A DNA stretch of 64,000 bases, taken from the NCBI GenBank assembly GCA_039920745.1, contig JBDSDD010000010.1, positions 5,238 through 69,237 on the forward strand, read 5' to 3'. Positions 55,204 through 63,954 of this stretch are shown here, in pieces. The position numbers and the translations under genes were made by a program. The notes beneath the pieces were generated by a model. That model was given only the letters and a program-made list of their open reading frames with translations. It was not told the DNA's origin and ran no database searches. The first letter of the stretch is position 1; every line of letters starts with the position of its first letter. Source of the DNA: Scleromatobacter sp039920745 (GTDB taxonomy: Bacteria; Pseudomonadota; Gammaproteobacteria; Burkholderiales; Burkholderiaceae_C).

Positions 55204-55677
55204 TCAGCTGGCGCGCTCGACGCGACACGAGAAGCAGCCCCGCTTCGCGTTGTGCAGGTGGATGAAGGTCACCGCCTCGTCGGCCATCAGGCGCTCCAGC
55301 AGCGCGGCCACGTCAGTGCCTTCGCAGACCTCGCCCGTCGTCATCATGTCGTTGGTGTCATACGCCCGCACGGACATCAGCCGGCGCGTGACGTACGGCG
55401 GAACCACGCCCGGCTCCAGCACCGCGCGCCGCGCGCCGGCGCGCACGTACACGGGGCCGCTCGCACGGTAGGGCGAGCGCGCGCCCAGGTGCTCGAACGA
55501 GAGCAGCAACAACTCCTCGCCGACCTCGGCGTCCACCAGCGAGATGCGGCAGGGGTAGCTGGGCATCGCATCGGCGGTGACTCGCCGCGCGCCCAGCGCG
55601 GCGAGCTCGGCGTCGCCCATCTCGAAGAAGGTGTCGAAGTTCTCGGCGGCGAGGCCGACCAGGCGGAATGAGGACAT
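55204..55677 (-). CDS. DUF1203 family protein
   Basis: A 157-residue protein closely fitting DUF1203: SFRLVGLAAENFDTFFEMGD, ELAALGARRVTADAMPSYPC, RISLVDAEVGEELLLLSFEH and SPYRASGPVYVRAGARRAVL. Two Cys near the C-terminus (GCFSCRVE) and one at 43 could bind a metal or pair. Function of the family is unknown. The start at 55677 was chosen because it begins the conserved part. It is divergent from the small membrane-anchored gene at 55804. Confidence 0.87.
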   Translation of the reverse strand: MSSFRLVGLAAENFDTFFEMGDAELAALGARRVTADAMPSYPCRISLVDAEVGEELLLLSFEHLGARSPYRASGPVYVRAGARRAVLEPGVVPPYVTRRLMSVRAYDTNDMMTTGEVCEGTDVAALLERLMADEAVTFIHLHNAKRGCFSCRVERAS

Positions 55678-55803
55678 GGCAGCAGTCGTGGAGTGAAGGA
55701 ATGACCGCAGTGTCCCGGCCACCGGCCGCGCCGTCCTGCCGCATTCGGACATCGAATTCGTCTGCCAGAATCGCCACTCCTGCCCTGCCCTGGATTGACC
55801 GCC

Positions 55804-56505
55804 ATGCACGTGGAACCATTGGAAAAACTCCCCCGCTCGGTGCGCGAGTTCCTGTCGCACTACGCGATGATCGTGCTGTCCATTCTCACGGCGCTGGCGC
55901 TGGAGCAGGTGGCGCTGGGCCTTGAGCACCGGCACGAGGGCCAGCGCGCCAGGGAGGAGATCGAGCAGGAGATCGCCTCCAACCGCAAGGGCGTCGAAGA
56001 GTCCTCGAAGACGACGCGGCAGAACGGCGACGCCTGGAGCGCCTTGCTCAAGCGCGCCGTCGCGGACGTCCGATCCAAGGAGAGCACGAACGAGAGCCGT
56101 CTCGCGATCCTGCTCGAGTCGGGGCCGCTGTTCCGCGACTCGCTGCCATCGCTCAAGACCACGGCCTGGGACGCGGCGATCGCCGATCACTCCGTCAACT
56201 ACCTCGACCACGAGCTGTTGTCGCGCTACAGCGACCTCTATGCATCGCAGCGCCTGTTCACGCAAGCCATGTGGGACACGCTGCGCGACAGCGGCGTGCG
56301 CAACCTGTCGGAGATCACCGAGGCCGTCTACATGCGCAAGGCCGATCCGGCGCCCACGATCGCGGCCCTGAATACCCGGCTGCTGACGATCCGCATCGTC
56401 CAGTCGCAAATGGAGCAACTGGAGGTCGCCTTGAAGGATGCGGGCGCGCAGCAGGCCAGCGCGGCTTCAGCGCCCGTCTCCAGTGCGTCGGCCGCGTCTC
56501 GCTGA
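55804..56505 (+). CDS. Membrane-anchored helical protein, unknown
   Basis: A 233-residue protein with one N-terminal membrane segment (LSHYAMIVLSILTALALEQV) followed by a coiled-coil-like, Glu/Arg-rich region (RAREEIEQEIASNRKGVEES) and helical sequence to the end, with an Ala/Ser tail. The layout resembles a group of small single-pass proteins with a cytoplasmic or periplasmic helical domain found in several proteobacteria. No catalytic motif. The ATG at 55804 was preferred over a TTG nine bases upstream. It ends 4 bases before the stop of the convergent acetyltransferase gene. Confidence 0.68.
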   Translation: MHVEPLEKLPRSVREFLSHYAMIVLSILTALALEQVALGLEHRHEGQRAREEIEQEIASNRKGVEESSKTTRQNGDAWSALLKRAVADVRSKESTNESRLAILLESGPLFRDSLPSLKTTAWDAAIADHSVNYLDHELLSRYSDLYASQRLFTQAMWDTLRDSGVRNLSEITEAVYMRKADPAPTIAALNTRLLTIRIVQSQMEQLEVALKDAGAQQASAASAPVSSASAASR

Positions 56506-56509
56506 CGCG

Positions 56510-57034
56510 TCAGGCCACCGAGCCGTCCGGCCGCGGAATGCGGAACAGGTCACGCTCGGCACCGTCCGGTGCAACGAAACGCTCGATCTGCTCGCCGCCC
56601 AGGCGCCGCACCAGCGCCCGCGCCAGGTCGTTGGTGTCGACCATGTAGGTTTCGACCGATTCCCAGCCGAAGGTGTCGTAGGCGTGCGCCACGACCGCCT
56701 GCGACGCCTCCAGCGCGAAGCCGCGGCTGCGGTAGCGCGGCAGCAGCCACCATGTGAGCTCGCGCCGCCAGCCCGGGCTCTGCCAGAAGCCGCAGACGCC
56801 CACCAGTTCGTTGCGCTCGCGTTCGCGCACCACCCAGACGCCGAAGCCCTGCAGGTGCCAGGCGCCGAGGTCGCTGGCCAGCCGCGTCCACGAGCCCACC
56901 GCAGACAGCGGGCCGCCGTACGACGACGACGCGTCCGCATCGGTGTAGAAGGTACGGTACAGGTCGGCGTGCGCCGCGCTGGGCGGCAGCAGGTCGAGGC
57001 GCTCGGTGCGCAGGGTGGGGATGTCGAAAGCCAT
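56510..57034 (-). CDS. GNAT family acetyltransferase (RimJ/RimL type)
   Basis: A 174-residue N-acetyltransferase. It begins IPTLRTERLDLLPPSAAHAD, the classic RimJ/RimL start; the acetyl-CoA-binding strand and loop are LTWWLLPRYRSRGFALEASQ (the R-x-x-G-x-A pattern of motif A) and the later VDTNDLARALVRRLGGEQIE is motif B. These enzymes acetylate ribosomal proteins or small amines; the substrate cannot be assigned. It lies downstream of phoR, whose stop is 69 bases further right, on the same strand. Confidence 0.88.
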   Translation of the reverse strand: MAFDIPTLRTERLDLLPPSAAHADLYRTFYTDADASSSYGGPLSAVGSWTRLASDLGAWHLQGFGVWVVRERERNELVGVCGFWQSPGWRRELTWWLLPRYRSRGFALEASQAVVAHAYDTFGWESVETYMVDTNDLARALVRRLGGEQIERFVAPDGAERDLFRIPRPDGSVA

Positions 57035-57102
57035 GGCGGACAGTCTAGAGGCAGTTCGCGTAGCCGGGTCGCGGTGGAAACCACCACGGGTTTTGCACTA
57101 GG

Positions 57103-58455
57103 TCAACGAACCGTCGAGGTTTCCGCGACGGGCGGCAAGGTCGACGCCGCCGGGCGCACGCGGGCGGCCGGCACGACGATGCGAAACGTCGAACCGCGGC
57201 CCTGTTCGCTCTGGATGTCGAGCTCGCCGCCGTGGCGTTGCACCACGTGCTTGACGATGGACAGGCCCAGGCCGGTGCCGCCGGTGTCGCGCGAGCGGCT
57301 GCCGTCGACGCGGTAGAAGCGCTCGGTCAGGCGCCCGATGTGTTCGCGGGCGATACCCGGACCCGTATCCTTGACCTCGATCTCCGCGCTGCCGTCGGCT
57401 CGGTGCGCCCAGCTTACCGAGATGGTGCCGCCCGAAGGCGTGTAGCGCACGGCGTTGCTGACCAGGTTGGCGATGGCGCTGGTCCATTCGCTTTCGTTGC
57501 CCGCCAGTTCATCTTCGCCCTGGGCGTTGAAGCACAGCGTGTGGCGCCCCGCGGACAAGCCGCGTGCCTCGCTCTCGACCTGGGCGAACAGGCGCGCCAC
57601 CGGTGTCCAGCGGTCGCAGGTGGGACGCGGGCTGCCCTCGAGCTTGGCCAGCGTCAGCAGGTCTTCCACCAGCGTGGTCATGCGCGTGGTCTGCTGGGTC
57701 ATCAGCGCGAGCACGCGCTCGCGCTCGACCTCGGTCAGCGGCAGGGACGCGATGGTCTCGACGAAGCCCGCCAGCACGGTCAGCGGGGTGCGGATCTCGT
57801 GCGAGACGTTGGCGACAAAATCGCGCCGCATGGCTTCCGTGCGTTCGCGCTCCGTGATGTCCTGCGTCAGCACCAGGCGCATGCCGTCACCGTAGCGGCT
57901 GACGATCACGCTGAGCGTCGAATCCCCACCGGGCGTGGCAAACACCACCGGGTCGTCGAACACACCGGCCTGCAGGTAGGCGACGAACGTGGGCGAGCGC
58001 ACGAGGTTGGTCACGCGCTGCAGGCGGTCTCGCACCGGATCGAGCCCGAAGTGCGCGGCCGCCACGGCGTTGAGCCACTGGATCTGGTCGGCCGCATCGA
58101 GCAGCAGCACGCCGTTGGGCGAGGCTTCGATGGCGGACATGAACTGGCCGAAGCGCTCCTGCTCCTGCACGAGCGCGCGGTCGCGCTGGCGCAGCGCGCG
58201 CTCGATGCGGTACGACGCCTCGCCCCAGAAGCCGCGGTCGCGCGGCGCCTCGCGCTCGAGATCGCCTCGCAGCCAGTCCATCAGGTGCAGCGCGCGCAGG
58301 CCATCGACCAGCACCCACAGCGCGACGGCCACCGCGGCGCCGATCGCCGGACCGAGCTGGCGCGCATCGATGAAGTTGCCGACGATCGCACCGAAGCCCG
58401 CCCCCACCAGCGTGAGGAAGATGATCAGCATCGCGCGGTTCAGCAGCCAACTCAC
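57103..58455 (-). CDS. phoR: Phosphate regulon sensor kinase PhoR
   Basis: A 450-residue inner-membrane histidine kinase that phosphorylates PhoB when phosphate is scarce. Two N-terminal spans (about 8-25 and 36-52), a charged linker, a PAS domain (about 105-200, IEASPNGVLLLDAADQIQWL) and the kinase core follow. The phosphoacceptor is His219 in FVANVSHEIRTPLT. ATP-binding boxes are NLVSNAVRYTP (N), DTGPGIA (G1) and GGTGLGLSIVKHV (G2). There is no large periplasmic domain, typical of PhoR, which senses through PstSCAB and PhoU. It lies 38 bases after phoB. Confidence 0.96.
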   Translation of the reverse strand: MSWLLNRAMLIIFLTLVGAGFGAIVGNFIDARQLGPAIGAAVAVALWVLVDGLRALHLMDWLRGDLEREAPRDRGFWGEASYRIERALRQRDRALVQEQERFGQFMSAIEASPNGVLLLDAADQIQWLNAVAAAHFGLDPVRDRLQRVTNLVRSPTFVAYLQAGVFDDPVVFATPGGDSTLSVIVSRYGDGMRLVLTQDITERERTEAMRRDFVANVSHEIRTPLTVLAGFVETIASLPLTEVERERVLALMTQQTTRMTTLVEDLLTLAKLEGSPRPTCDRWTPVARLFAQVESEARGLSAGRHTLCFNAQGEDELAGNESEWTSAIANLVSNAVRYTPSGGTISVSWAHRADGSAEIEVKDTGPGIAREHIGRLTERFYRVDGSRSRDTGGTGLGLSIVKHVVQRHGGELDIQSEQGRGSTFRIVVPAARVRPAASTLPPVAETSTVR

Positions 58456-58493
58456 GTCGGTTTCCGATCAGGCAGCATCAACGGGACACCCGC

Positions 58494-59192
58494 TCAGACG
58501 GACGTCGCGGCTTGCTGCGTCAGGCGATAGCCCGCGCCGCGCACCGTCTCGATCAGCGTGGCGCACTGCACCGGCGTGAGGGCTTCGCGCAGGCGCTTGA
58601 CGTGGACGTCCACGGTGCGCTCTTCGATGAACACGTGGTCGCCCCAGACGCGGTCGAGCAGCTGGGTGCGGCTGTGCACGCGTTCCGTGTGCGTCATGAA
58701 GAAGTGCAGCAGGCGGAACTCGGTCGGGCCGATCTTGACCTCCTGCGTGCCGCGCGTGACGCGACGCGTGGCCGGATCCAGGCGCAGGCCCGAGACCTCG
58801 ACCGCGGAGTCCAGCGCCTCAGGCGCCTTGCGACGCAGCACGGCGCGGATGCGGGCCAGCAGTTCCTTGGTCGAGAACGGCTTGGTCAGATAGTCGTCGG
58901 CGCCGGCGTCCAGGCCCGACAGCTTGTCGGCCTCTTCGGAACGCGCGGTCAGCATGATGATGGGCAGGTCCCTTGTGCGAGCCTCTGCCCTCCAGCGCTT
59001 GGCCAGCGCGAGGCCGGTCTGGCCCGGCAACATCCAGTCGAGGACGACCAGCTCCGGCAAGATGCGGTCGACCTCGCACTGGGCGGCATCGGCCGTCTCG
59101 GCGATGACCACTTCGAAACCGGCGTGGCGCAGGTTGATCGCGACCAGCTCGGCGATCGCGGATTCGTCTTCGACGACGAGGATACGGCTCAT
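58494..59192 (-). CDS. phoB: Phosphate regulon response regulator PhoB
   Basis: A 232-residue OmpR-family regulator. The receiver domain has phosphoacceptor Asp52 in VVLDWMLPGQTG, Thr82 and Lys104 in DDYLTKPF. The C-terminal winged helix (about 135-230) has FRLLHFFMTHTERVHSRTQL and ERTVDVHVKRLREAL, matching PhoB. It activates pst and other phosphate genes from Pho boxes. The start at 59192 (MSRILVVEDE) lies 118 bases downstream of phoU, with an interspersed repeat in the gap, so phoBR expression may be separately tuned. Confidence 0.97.
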   Translation of the reverse strand: MSRILVVEDESAIAELVAINLRHAGFEVVIAETADAAQCEVDRILPELVVLDWMLPGQTGLALAKRWRAEARTRDLPIIMLTARSEEADKLSGLDAGADDYLTKPFSTKELLARIRAVLRRKAPEALDSAVEVSGLRLDPATRRVTRGTQEVKIGPTEFRLLHFFMTHTERVHSRTQLLDRVWGDHVFIEERTVDVHVKRLREALTPVQCATLIETVRGAGYRLTQQAATSV

Positions 59193-59244
59193 GCTGTTGC
59201 TCTTTCCATATTCAGACTGCTGTACGAAGAAGCCGCGCGGCGCC

Positions 59245-59296
59245 GCGCTCGGTCGCTCCGGAGCAAGCCGCGCGCAGCCCCCGCGGGGGCGACGAG
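59245..59296. repeat. Interspersed intergenic repeat, copy B
   Basis: A 52-base GC-rich element in the 118-base phoU-phoB spacer, starting GCGCTCGGTCGCTCCGGAGC and ending in CCCCCGCGGGGGCGACGAG. It aligns with copy A at 11074-11122 over its whole length with about five substitutions and three small length differences. Its internal palindromes (GCTCCGGAGC and CCCCCGCGGGGG) suggest a folded RNA, possibly tuning expression between phoU and phoB. Confidence 0.75.
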
Positions 59297-59310
59297 CGCG
59301 GCGAGTGGGG

Positions 59311-60018
59311 TCAACGGACCGCGTCTTCCACGGCTTCGACCGTGTGGTGACGCACGTCGGTGCCCTTGACGATGTAGATGATCTGTTCGGACAGGTTCTT
59401 CGCGTGGTCACCGACGCGCTCGATGGCCTTGGCCACGAACACGAGGTCGATCGACGACGAGATCGTGCGCGGGTCTTCCATCATGTAGGTGATGAGCTTG
59501 CGCAGCAGGCCGTCGAATTCCTTGTCGATCTCGTCGTCTTGCTTGAGCACTTCCAGCGCGCGGTTGACGTCCAGGCGTGCGAACGCGTCGAGCACCTTGC
59601 GCAGTTGCGCGGTGGCCAGGTTGGCGCCGAAGGCGATGTCCGCCACCGGCAGGCGCAGTCGGCTGGAAACGCCTGAGTTCATCAGGCGCTGAACCGTGCG
59701 GGCGATGCGCGTGGCCTCGTCGCCAATGCGCTCGAGGTTGCCGATGGTCTTGGAGATGGCGATCAGCAGGCGCAGGTCGCGCGCGGTGGGCTGGCGGCGC
59801 GCGATGATGGCCGACAGGTCGCGGTCGATCTCGACTTCCATCTGGTTGACGCGCAGCTCGCGTTCGAGCACCAGGCTGGCCGTCTCGCCGCTGAAGTTCG
59901 TCAGCGCGTAGACCGCCTGGGCAACCTGCGACTCGACGAGGCCGCCCATCTCGAGGACACGATTCGAGATTTCGCTGAGTTCGGCGTCGAACTGCGTGGA
60001 GAGGTGCTTGTCGCTCAT
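59311..60018 (-). CDS. phoU: Phosphate signalling protein PhoU
   Basis: A 235-residue cytosolic helical protein that links the Pst transporter to PhoR and damps phosphate uptake. Two homologous three-helix bundles are visible: HLSTQFDAELSEISNRVLEM followed by RELRVNQMEVEIDRDLSAII, and later ALEVLKQDDEIDKEFDGLLR with KAIERVGDHAKNLSEQIIYI. The E/DxxxD metal-binding motifs of the family are present in both halves. It lies 60 bases after pstB in the same operon. Confidence 0.97.
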   Translation of the reverse strand: MSDKHLSTQFDAELSEISNRVLEMGGLVESQVAQAVYALTNFSGETASLVLERELRVNQMEVEIDRDLSAIIARRQPTARDLRLLIAISKTIGNLERIGDEATRIARTVQRLMNSGVSSRLRLPVADIAFGANLATAQLRKVLDAFARLDVNRALEVLKQDDEIDKEFDGLLRKLITYMMEDPRTISSSIDLVFVAKAIERVGDHAKNLSEQIIYIVKGTDVRHHTVEAVEDAVR

Positions 60019-60078
60019 GGTTTGGTCCCTGGAATCTTGATACGGTACTGGGTATGCCTGAAGAATGGCTGAGGCGGA

Positions 60079-60864
60079 TCAGCCGAAGCGGCCGGTGATG
60101 TAGTCCTCGGTGTCCTTCTTCTTCGGCTTCATGAACAGGTCGGTCGTCTTGCCGAACTCCACCAGGTCGCCAAGGTACATGTACGCGGTGTAGTCGGAGC
60201 AGCGCGCGGCCTGCTGCATGTTGTGCGTGACGATGACCACCGTGTAGTCGGACTTGAGCTCGTGGATCAGCTCCTCGATCTTGCCGGTGGAGATCGGATC
60301 CAGCGCAGAGCACGGCTCGTCGAGCAACAAGACTTCGGGCTTGATCGCGATGCCGCGCGCGATGCACAGGCGCTGCTGCTGGCCGCCGGACAGTCCAGAG
60401 CCGCTTTGCGTCAGCTTGTCCTTGACCTCGTTCCACAGCGCGGCCTTCTTCAGGGCCCACTCCACGCGTTCGTCCATCTCCACGCGCGGCAGCGTCTCGA
60501 ACAGGCGCACGCCGAAGGCGATGTTGTCGTAGATCGACATCGGGAACGGCGTCGGCTTCTGGAACACCATGCCGACCTTGGCGCGGATCAGGCTGACGTC
60601 CAGGCCCGAGTCGAGGATGTTCTCGCCGTCCAGCATCACCTGGCCCGTGGCGCGCTGCTCGGGGTAGAGCGCGAACATGCGGTTGAAGGTGCGCAGCAAC
60701 GTGGACTTGCCGCAGCCAGACGGTCCGATGAAGGCGGTGACCTTGCCCTTCGGGATGTCGAGGTTGATGTTCTTGAGCGCGTTGAAACTGCCGTAGTAGA
60801 AGTTCAGGTTGCGAATCGACAACTTGACTTCTTCGGTGGTGGGGAGGTCGACCCGGACGTCCAT
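60079..60864 (-). CDS. pstB: Phosphate ABC transporter ATPase PstB
   Basis: A 261-residue ATPase of the high-affinity phosphate importer. Walker A GPSGCGKSTLLRTFNRM (near residue 40), the PstB-typical LDGENILDSGLDVSLIRAKV and VGMVFQKPTPFPMSIYDNIA, signature LSGGQQQRLCIARGIA and Walker B LLLDEPCSALDPIST are all intact, with VTHNMQQAARCSDYTAYMYL as the H-loop region. It starts 10 bases after pstA. ATP hydrolysis drives uptake through PstA/PstC. Confidence 0.98.
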   Translation of the reverse strand: MDVRVDLPTTEEVKLSIRNLNFYYGSFNALKNINLDIPKGKVTAFIGPSGCGKSTLLRTFNRMFALYPEQRATGQVMLDGENILDSGLDVSLIRAKVGMVFQKPTPFPMSIYDNIAFGVRLFETLPRVEMDERVEWALKKAALWNEVKDKLTQSGSGLSGGQQQRLCIARGIAIKPEVLLLDEPCSALDPISTGKIEELIHELKSDYTVVIVTHNMQQAARCSDYTAYMYLGDLVEFGKTTDLFMKPKKKDTEDYITGRFG

Positions 60865-60874
60865 GATGGCTATC

Positions 60875-61744
60875 TCAGTGTTTGTTGCGGAAGAACACGC
60901 GCGCGGCGATGTTCAGGGCGAGCACGCCCAGCGTGATCAGGAACACGCCGGCCCAGGCCAGGTGTTGCAGGTTCTCATACGGTCCGGTGGCGAAGTCGTA
61001 GATGACCTTCGGCAAGCTGGCCATCGGCTTGGACAGGTCGGTGCTGAAGAACTGGCTCGACAGCGCCGTCAACAGCAGCGGCGCCGTCTCGCCGGAGATG
61101 CGGGCGATCGCCAGCAGGATACCGGTGATGACGCCGGAGCGGGACGCGCGCAACGTGACCGCGGAGATCACCTTCCACTTGGGCGTTCCGAGCGCATAGG
61201 CCGCTTCGCGCAGCGCGTGCGGCACGAGGTTGAGCATGGTCTCGGTCGTACGGATGACCACCGGGATCACGATCAGCGCCAGCGCCAGCGCACCGGCCAT
61301 GCCGGAGAAACCATGCATCGGGACGACGACCAGCGCATAGATGAACAGGCCGATCACGATGGACGGGGCGGACAGCAGGATGTCGTTGATGAAGCGCGTA
61401 GTGGAACCCAGCCACCCCTTCTGGCCGTACTCGGCCAGGTAGATGCCGGAGAACACGCCGATGGGCGTGCCGATCAGCGTGGCCGCCGTGATCATCATCA
61501 GCGAACCGACAATCGCGTTGGACAGACCACCGCCGTCGGAATTCGGCCCCGGTTGCGGTTGCGTGAACAGCGCGAACGACAAGCCGCTGGCGCCCAGGCG
61601 CACGGTGGCGTAGAGGATCCAGATCAACCAGAACACGCCGAATGCCATGGCGCAGAAGGCAAGTGTCAACGCGATGACGTTGACGCGCTTGCGGCGCTTG
61701 TGCATCGCCATGCGCGACCCGGACACTGCAGAGACGGCCGTCAT
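60875..61744 (-). CDS. pstA: Phosphate ABC transporter permease PstA
   Basis: A 289-residue inner-membrane permease with six predicted spans. The N-terminal basic segment (HKRRKRVNVIALTLAFCAMA) leads to span 1. The coupling loop near residue 190, PHALREAAYALGTPKWKVIS, is the EAA-type motif. IARISGETAPLLLTAL is a well-known PstA signature. A strong ribosome site GGAGG lies before the ATG. It pairs with PstC to form the phosphate channel; the gap to pstC is 58 bases. Confidence 0.97.
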   Translation of the reverse strand: MTAVSAVSGSRMAMHKRRKRVNVIALTLAFCAMAFGVFWLIWILYATVRLGASGLSFALFTQPQPGPNSDGGGLSNAIVGSLMMITAATLIGTPIGVFSGIYLAEYGQKGWLGSTTRFINDILLSAPSIVIGLFIYALVVVPMHGFSGMAGALALALIVIPVVIRTTETMLNLVPHALREAAYALGTPKWKVISAVTLRASRSGVITGILLAIARISGETAPLLLTALSSQFFSTDLSKPMASLPKVIYDFATGPYENLQHLAWAGVFLITLGVLALNIAARVFFRNKH

Positions 61745-61802
61745 CGTGAAACCTCCGCGCTACGCACTGCGGTCAATTCGCCCTTCGGGTGGTCGTGCGG
61801 GC

Positions 61803-62810
61803 TCATGCGCGAGCTCCTTCGGCACGCTTCAGGCGCATCAGCAACACCTTGGCGAAGGACAGGACGATGAAGGTGATGACGAACAGCACGAGGGCCAGGT
61901 ACATCAGCGCGGCGCGGTGCAGGCCCGCACCGGCTTCCGCGAATTCGTTGGCCAGCACCGAGGTAATGCTGTTGGCGGCCTGGAACAGCGACAACTGGCT
62001 CAGCTGGCTCTGGTTGCCGATGACGAAGGTCACGGCCATGGTCTCGCCGAGCGCTCGGCCCAGGCCCAGCATCACGCCGCCGACGACGCCGGTCTTGGTG
62101 AACGGCAGCACCACCTTGTAAACGACCTCCCAGGTCGTCGCGCCCAGTCCGTAGGCGGACTCCTTGAGCATCGGCGGAGTGACTTCGAACACGTCGCGCA
62201 TCACGGCGGCGATGAACGGGATGATCATGATGGCAAGGATGATGCCGGCGCACAGGATGCCCATGCCCACCGGCGGGCCCGAGAACAACGTGCCGAGCAC
62301 GGGCACGTTGCCAAATGAACTTTGCAGCGGCTGCTGCACGTAGGTCGCCAGGATCGGGCCGAACACCATCAGGCCCCACATGCCGTAGACGATGGACGGC
62401 ACGGCCGCCAGCAGCTCGATGGCCACGCCCAGCGGGCGCTTGAGCCAGGCCGGCGACATCTCGGTCAGGAACAGGGCGATGCCGAAGCTGACCGGCACCG
62501 CGATCACCAACGCGATGAACGACGTGGCGAGCGTGCCGTAGATCATGGCCAGGCCACCGTAGTGATCCTGGACCGGATCCCACTCGCTGTGCCACAGGAA
62601 GGCCAGTCCGTACTCCTTGATGGCCGGCGCGGCGCCGACCAACAACGAGCCGATGATGCCCGCCAGGATGGCCAGCGTGAGCCACGCCGCGCTGTGGGCG
62701 AGGATCGAGAACAGCGCGTCGCCCCAGGGTGCATTCAGGCGCCGCTTGGGCGGACTCCCGGAGTCCTTGGCCTTGTGCATGGTCTGGTCAGCGGGAAGAG
62801 TGGCAGCCAA
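61803..62810 (-). CDS. pstC: Phosphate ABC transporter permease PstC
   Basis: A 335-residue inner-membrane permease with six spans. LGLGRALGETMAVTFVIGN (near residue 250) is the PstC hallmark, and AYGLGATTWEVVYKVVLPFT is the coupling loop. The start is uncertain: a TTG at 62810 has a good ribosome site (GGAGG, four bases upstream), while ATG 62780 (MHKAKDSGSPPKRR) lacks one. The TTG start is favoured on that basis. It lies between pstS (100-base gap) and pstA. Confidence 0.95.
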   Translation of the reverse strand: MAATLPADQTMHKAKDSGSPPKRRLNAPWGDALFSILAHSAAWLTLAILAGIIGSLLVGAAPAIKEYGLAFLWHSEWDPVQDHYGGLAMIYGTLATSFIALVIAVPVSFGIALFLTEMSPAWLKRPLGVAIELLAAVPSIVYGMWGLMVFGPILATYVQQPLQSSFGNVPVLGTLFSGPPVGMGILCAGIILAIMIIPFIAAVMRDVFEVTPPMLKESAYGLGATTWEVVYKVVLPFTKTGVVGGVMLGLGRALGETMAVTFVIGNQSQLSQLSLFQAANSITSVLANEFAEAGAGLHRAALMYLALVLFVITFIVLSFAKVLLMRLKRAEGARA

Positions 62811-62910
62811 GTGGCCTCCGGCAGGTCAGGGAAAGTTGCCGACCGGATGGTCGACAAGGGCCGCGCACCGAGCGGCCGGTGAAGCCGGGCCACTCGGAGT
62901 GCGGCGGGTC

Positions 62911-63954
62911 TTACTTCGTCGCGACAGCCTTGCCAGCCGTGTCCTTGATGCCGGCCCACTTCGTGTGGATCAGCGCCTTCAGGGAGTCAGGCAGCGAGAC
63001 GTAGTCCAGGTCCGCAGCGGCCTTGTCGCCGTTGGCATAGGCCCAGTCGAAGAACTTCAGCGACGCGGTGGCTTGAGCCGGCTTGTCCTGGGCGACGTGC
63101 ATCAGGATGAACGTGGCGCCGGTGATGGGCCAGGCGTTCTTGTCGGCTTGCTCGGTCAGCAGTTGGTAGAACGACTTCGACCAGTCGGCACCGGCGGCGG
63201 CCGCCTTGAACGTCAGGTCGTCGGGTTCCACGAAGTTGCCAGCGGCGTTCTTCAGCTGGACGTAGTCCATCTTGCTTTGCTTGGCGTAGGCGTATTCGAC
63301 GTAGCCGATCGAGTTCGGCAGGCGTTGCACGTTTTGCGCGATGCCTTCGTTGCCCTTGCCGGCCAGACCGTTGGCGGGCCAGTTGACCGCGGCGCCTTCA
63401 CCGATCTTGGCCTTCCAGTCGGCGTTGACCTTGGACAGGTAGTTGGTGAAATTGAAGCTTGTTCCCGAGCCGTCGGCGCGGCGCACCACGGCGATGGCAG
63501 CGTCGGGCAGCGTGACGCCGGGGTTGATCCCGGTGATCGCTGCGTCGTTCCACTTCTTGATCTTGCCGAGGTAGATGTCGCCCAGCACCTGGCCGGTGAG
63601 GCGCAGCTGGCCAGGCGCGACGCCGGCGATGTGGACCACCGGCACGACGCCGCCGATCACCATCGGAAACTGCACCAGACCGGCGGCCGCGAGCTCCTCG
63701 TCCTTGAGCGGAGCGTCGGTGGCGCCGAAATCGACGGTCCGGGACTTGATCTGCTTGATGCCGGCACCTGAGCCGACCGACTGGTAGTTGATGCGCGCGC
63801 CGGTGGCCTTGTGGTAGGCGTCGGCCCACTGGGCGTAGACGGGCGCCGGGAACGAGGCGCCTGCGCCGGTGACGTCCTGGGCCGCGGCCGGCAGGACGAT
63901 GGCGGCGGCAGCGAGCCAGCCGAGGACGCGAGGGGTGGTGAAGCGGTGGGACAC
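62911..63954 (-). CDS. pstS: Phosphate-binding protein PstS
   Basis: A 347-residue periplasmic phosphate receptor, first gene of the operon in the window. The signal peptide is HRFTTPRVLGWLAAAAIVLP with cleavage after AAA, before QDVTGAGASFPAPVYAQWAD. Phosphate-binding loops include GAGASFP, the GSGAGIKQIKSRTVDFGATD segment and RADGSGTSFNFTNYLSKVN. The GTG at 63954 has the ribosome site AAGGAG eight bases upstream; the ATG at 63975 includes that site and is thus rejected. A Pho box would lie beyond base 64000. Confidence 0.96.
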   Translation of the reverse strand: MSHRFTTPRVLGWLAAAAIVLPAAAQDVTGAGASFPAPVYAQWADAYHKATGARINYQSVGSGAGIKQIKSRTVDFGATDAPLKDEELAAAGLVQFPMVIGGVVPVVHIAGVAPGQLRLTGQVLGDIYLGKIKKWNDAAITGINPGVTLPDAAIAVVRRADGSGTSFNFTNYLSKVNADWKAKIGEGAAVNWPANGLAGKGNEGIAQNVQRLPNSIGYVEYAYAKQSKMDYVQLKNAAGNFVEPDDLTFKAAAAGADWSKSFYQLLTEQADKNAWPITGATFILMHVAQDKPAQATASLKFFDWAYANGDKAAADLDYVSLPDSLKALIHTKWAGIKDTAGKAVATK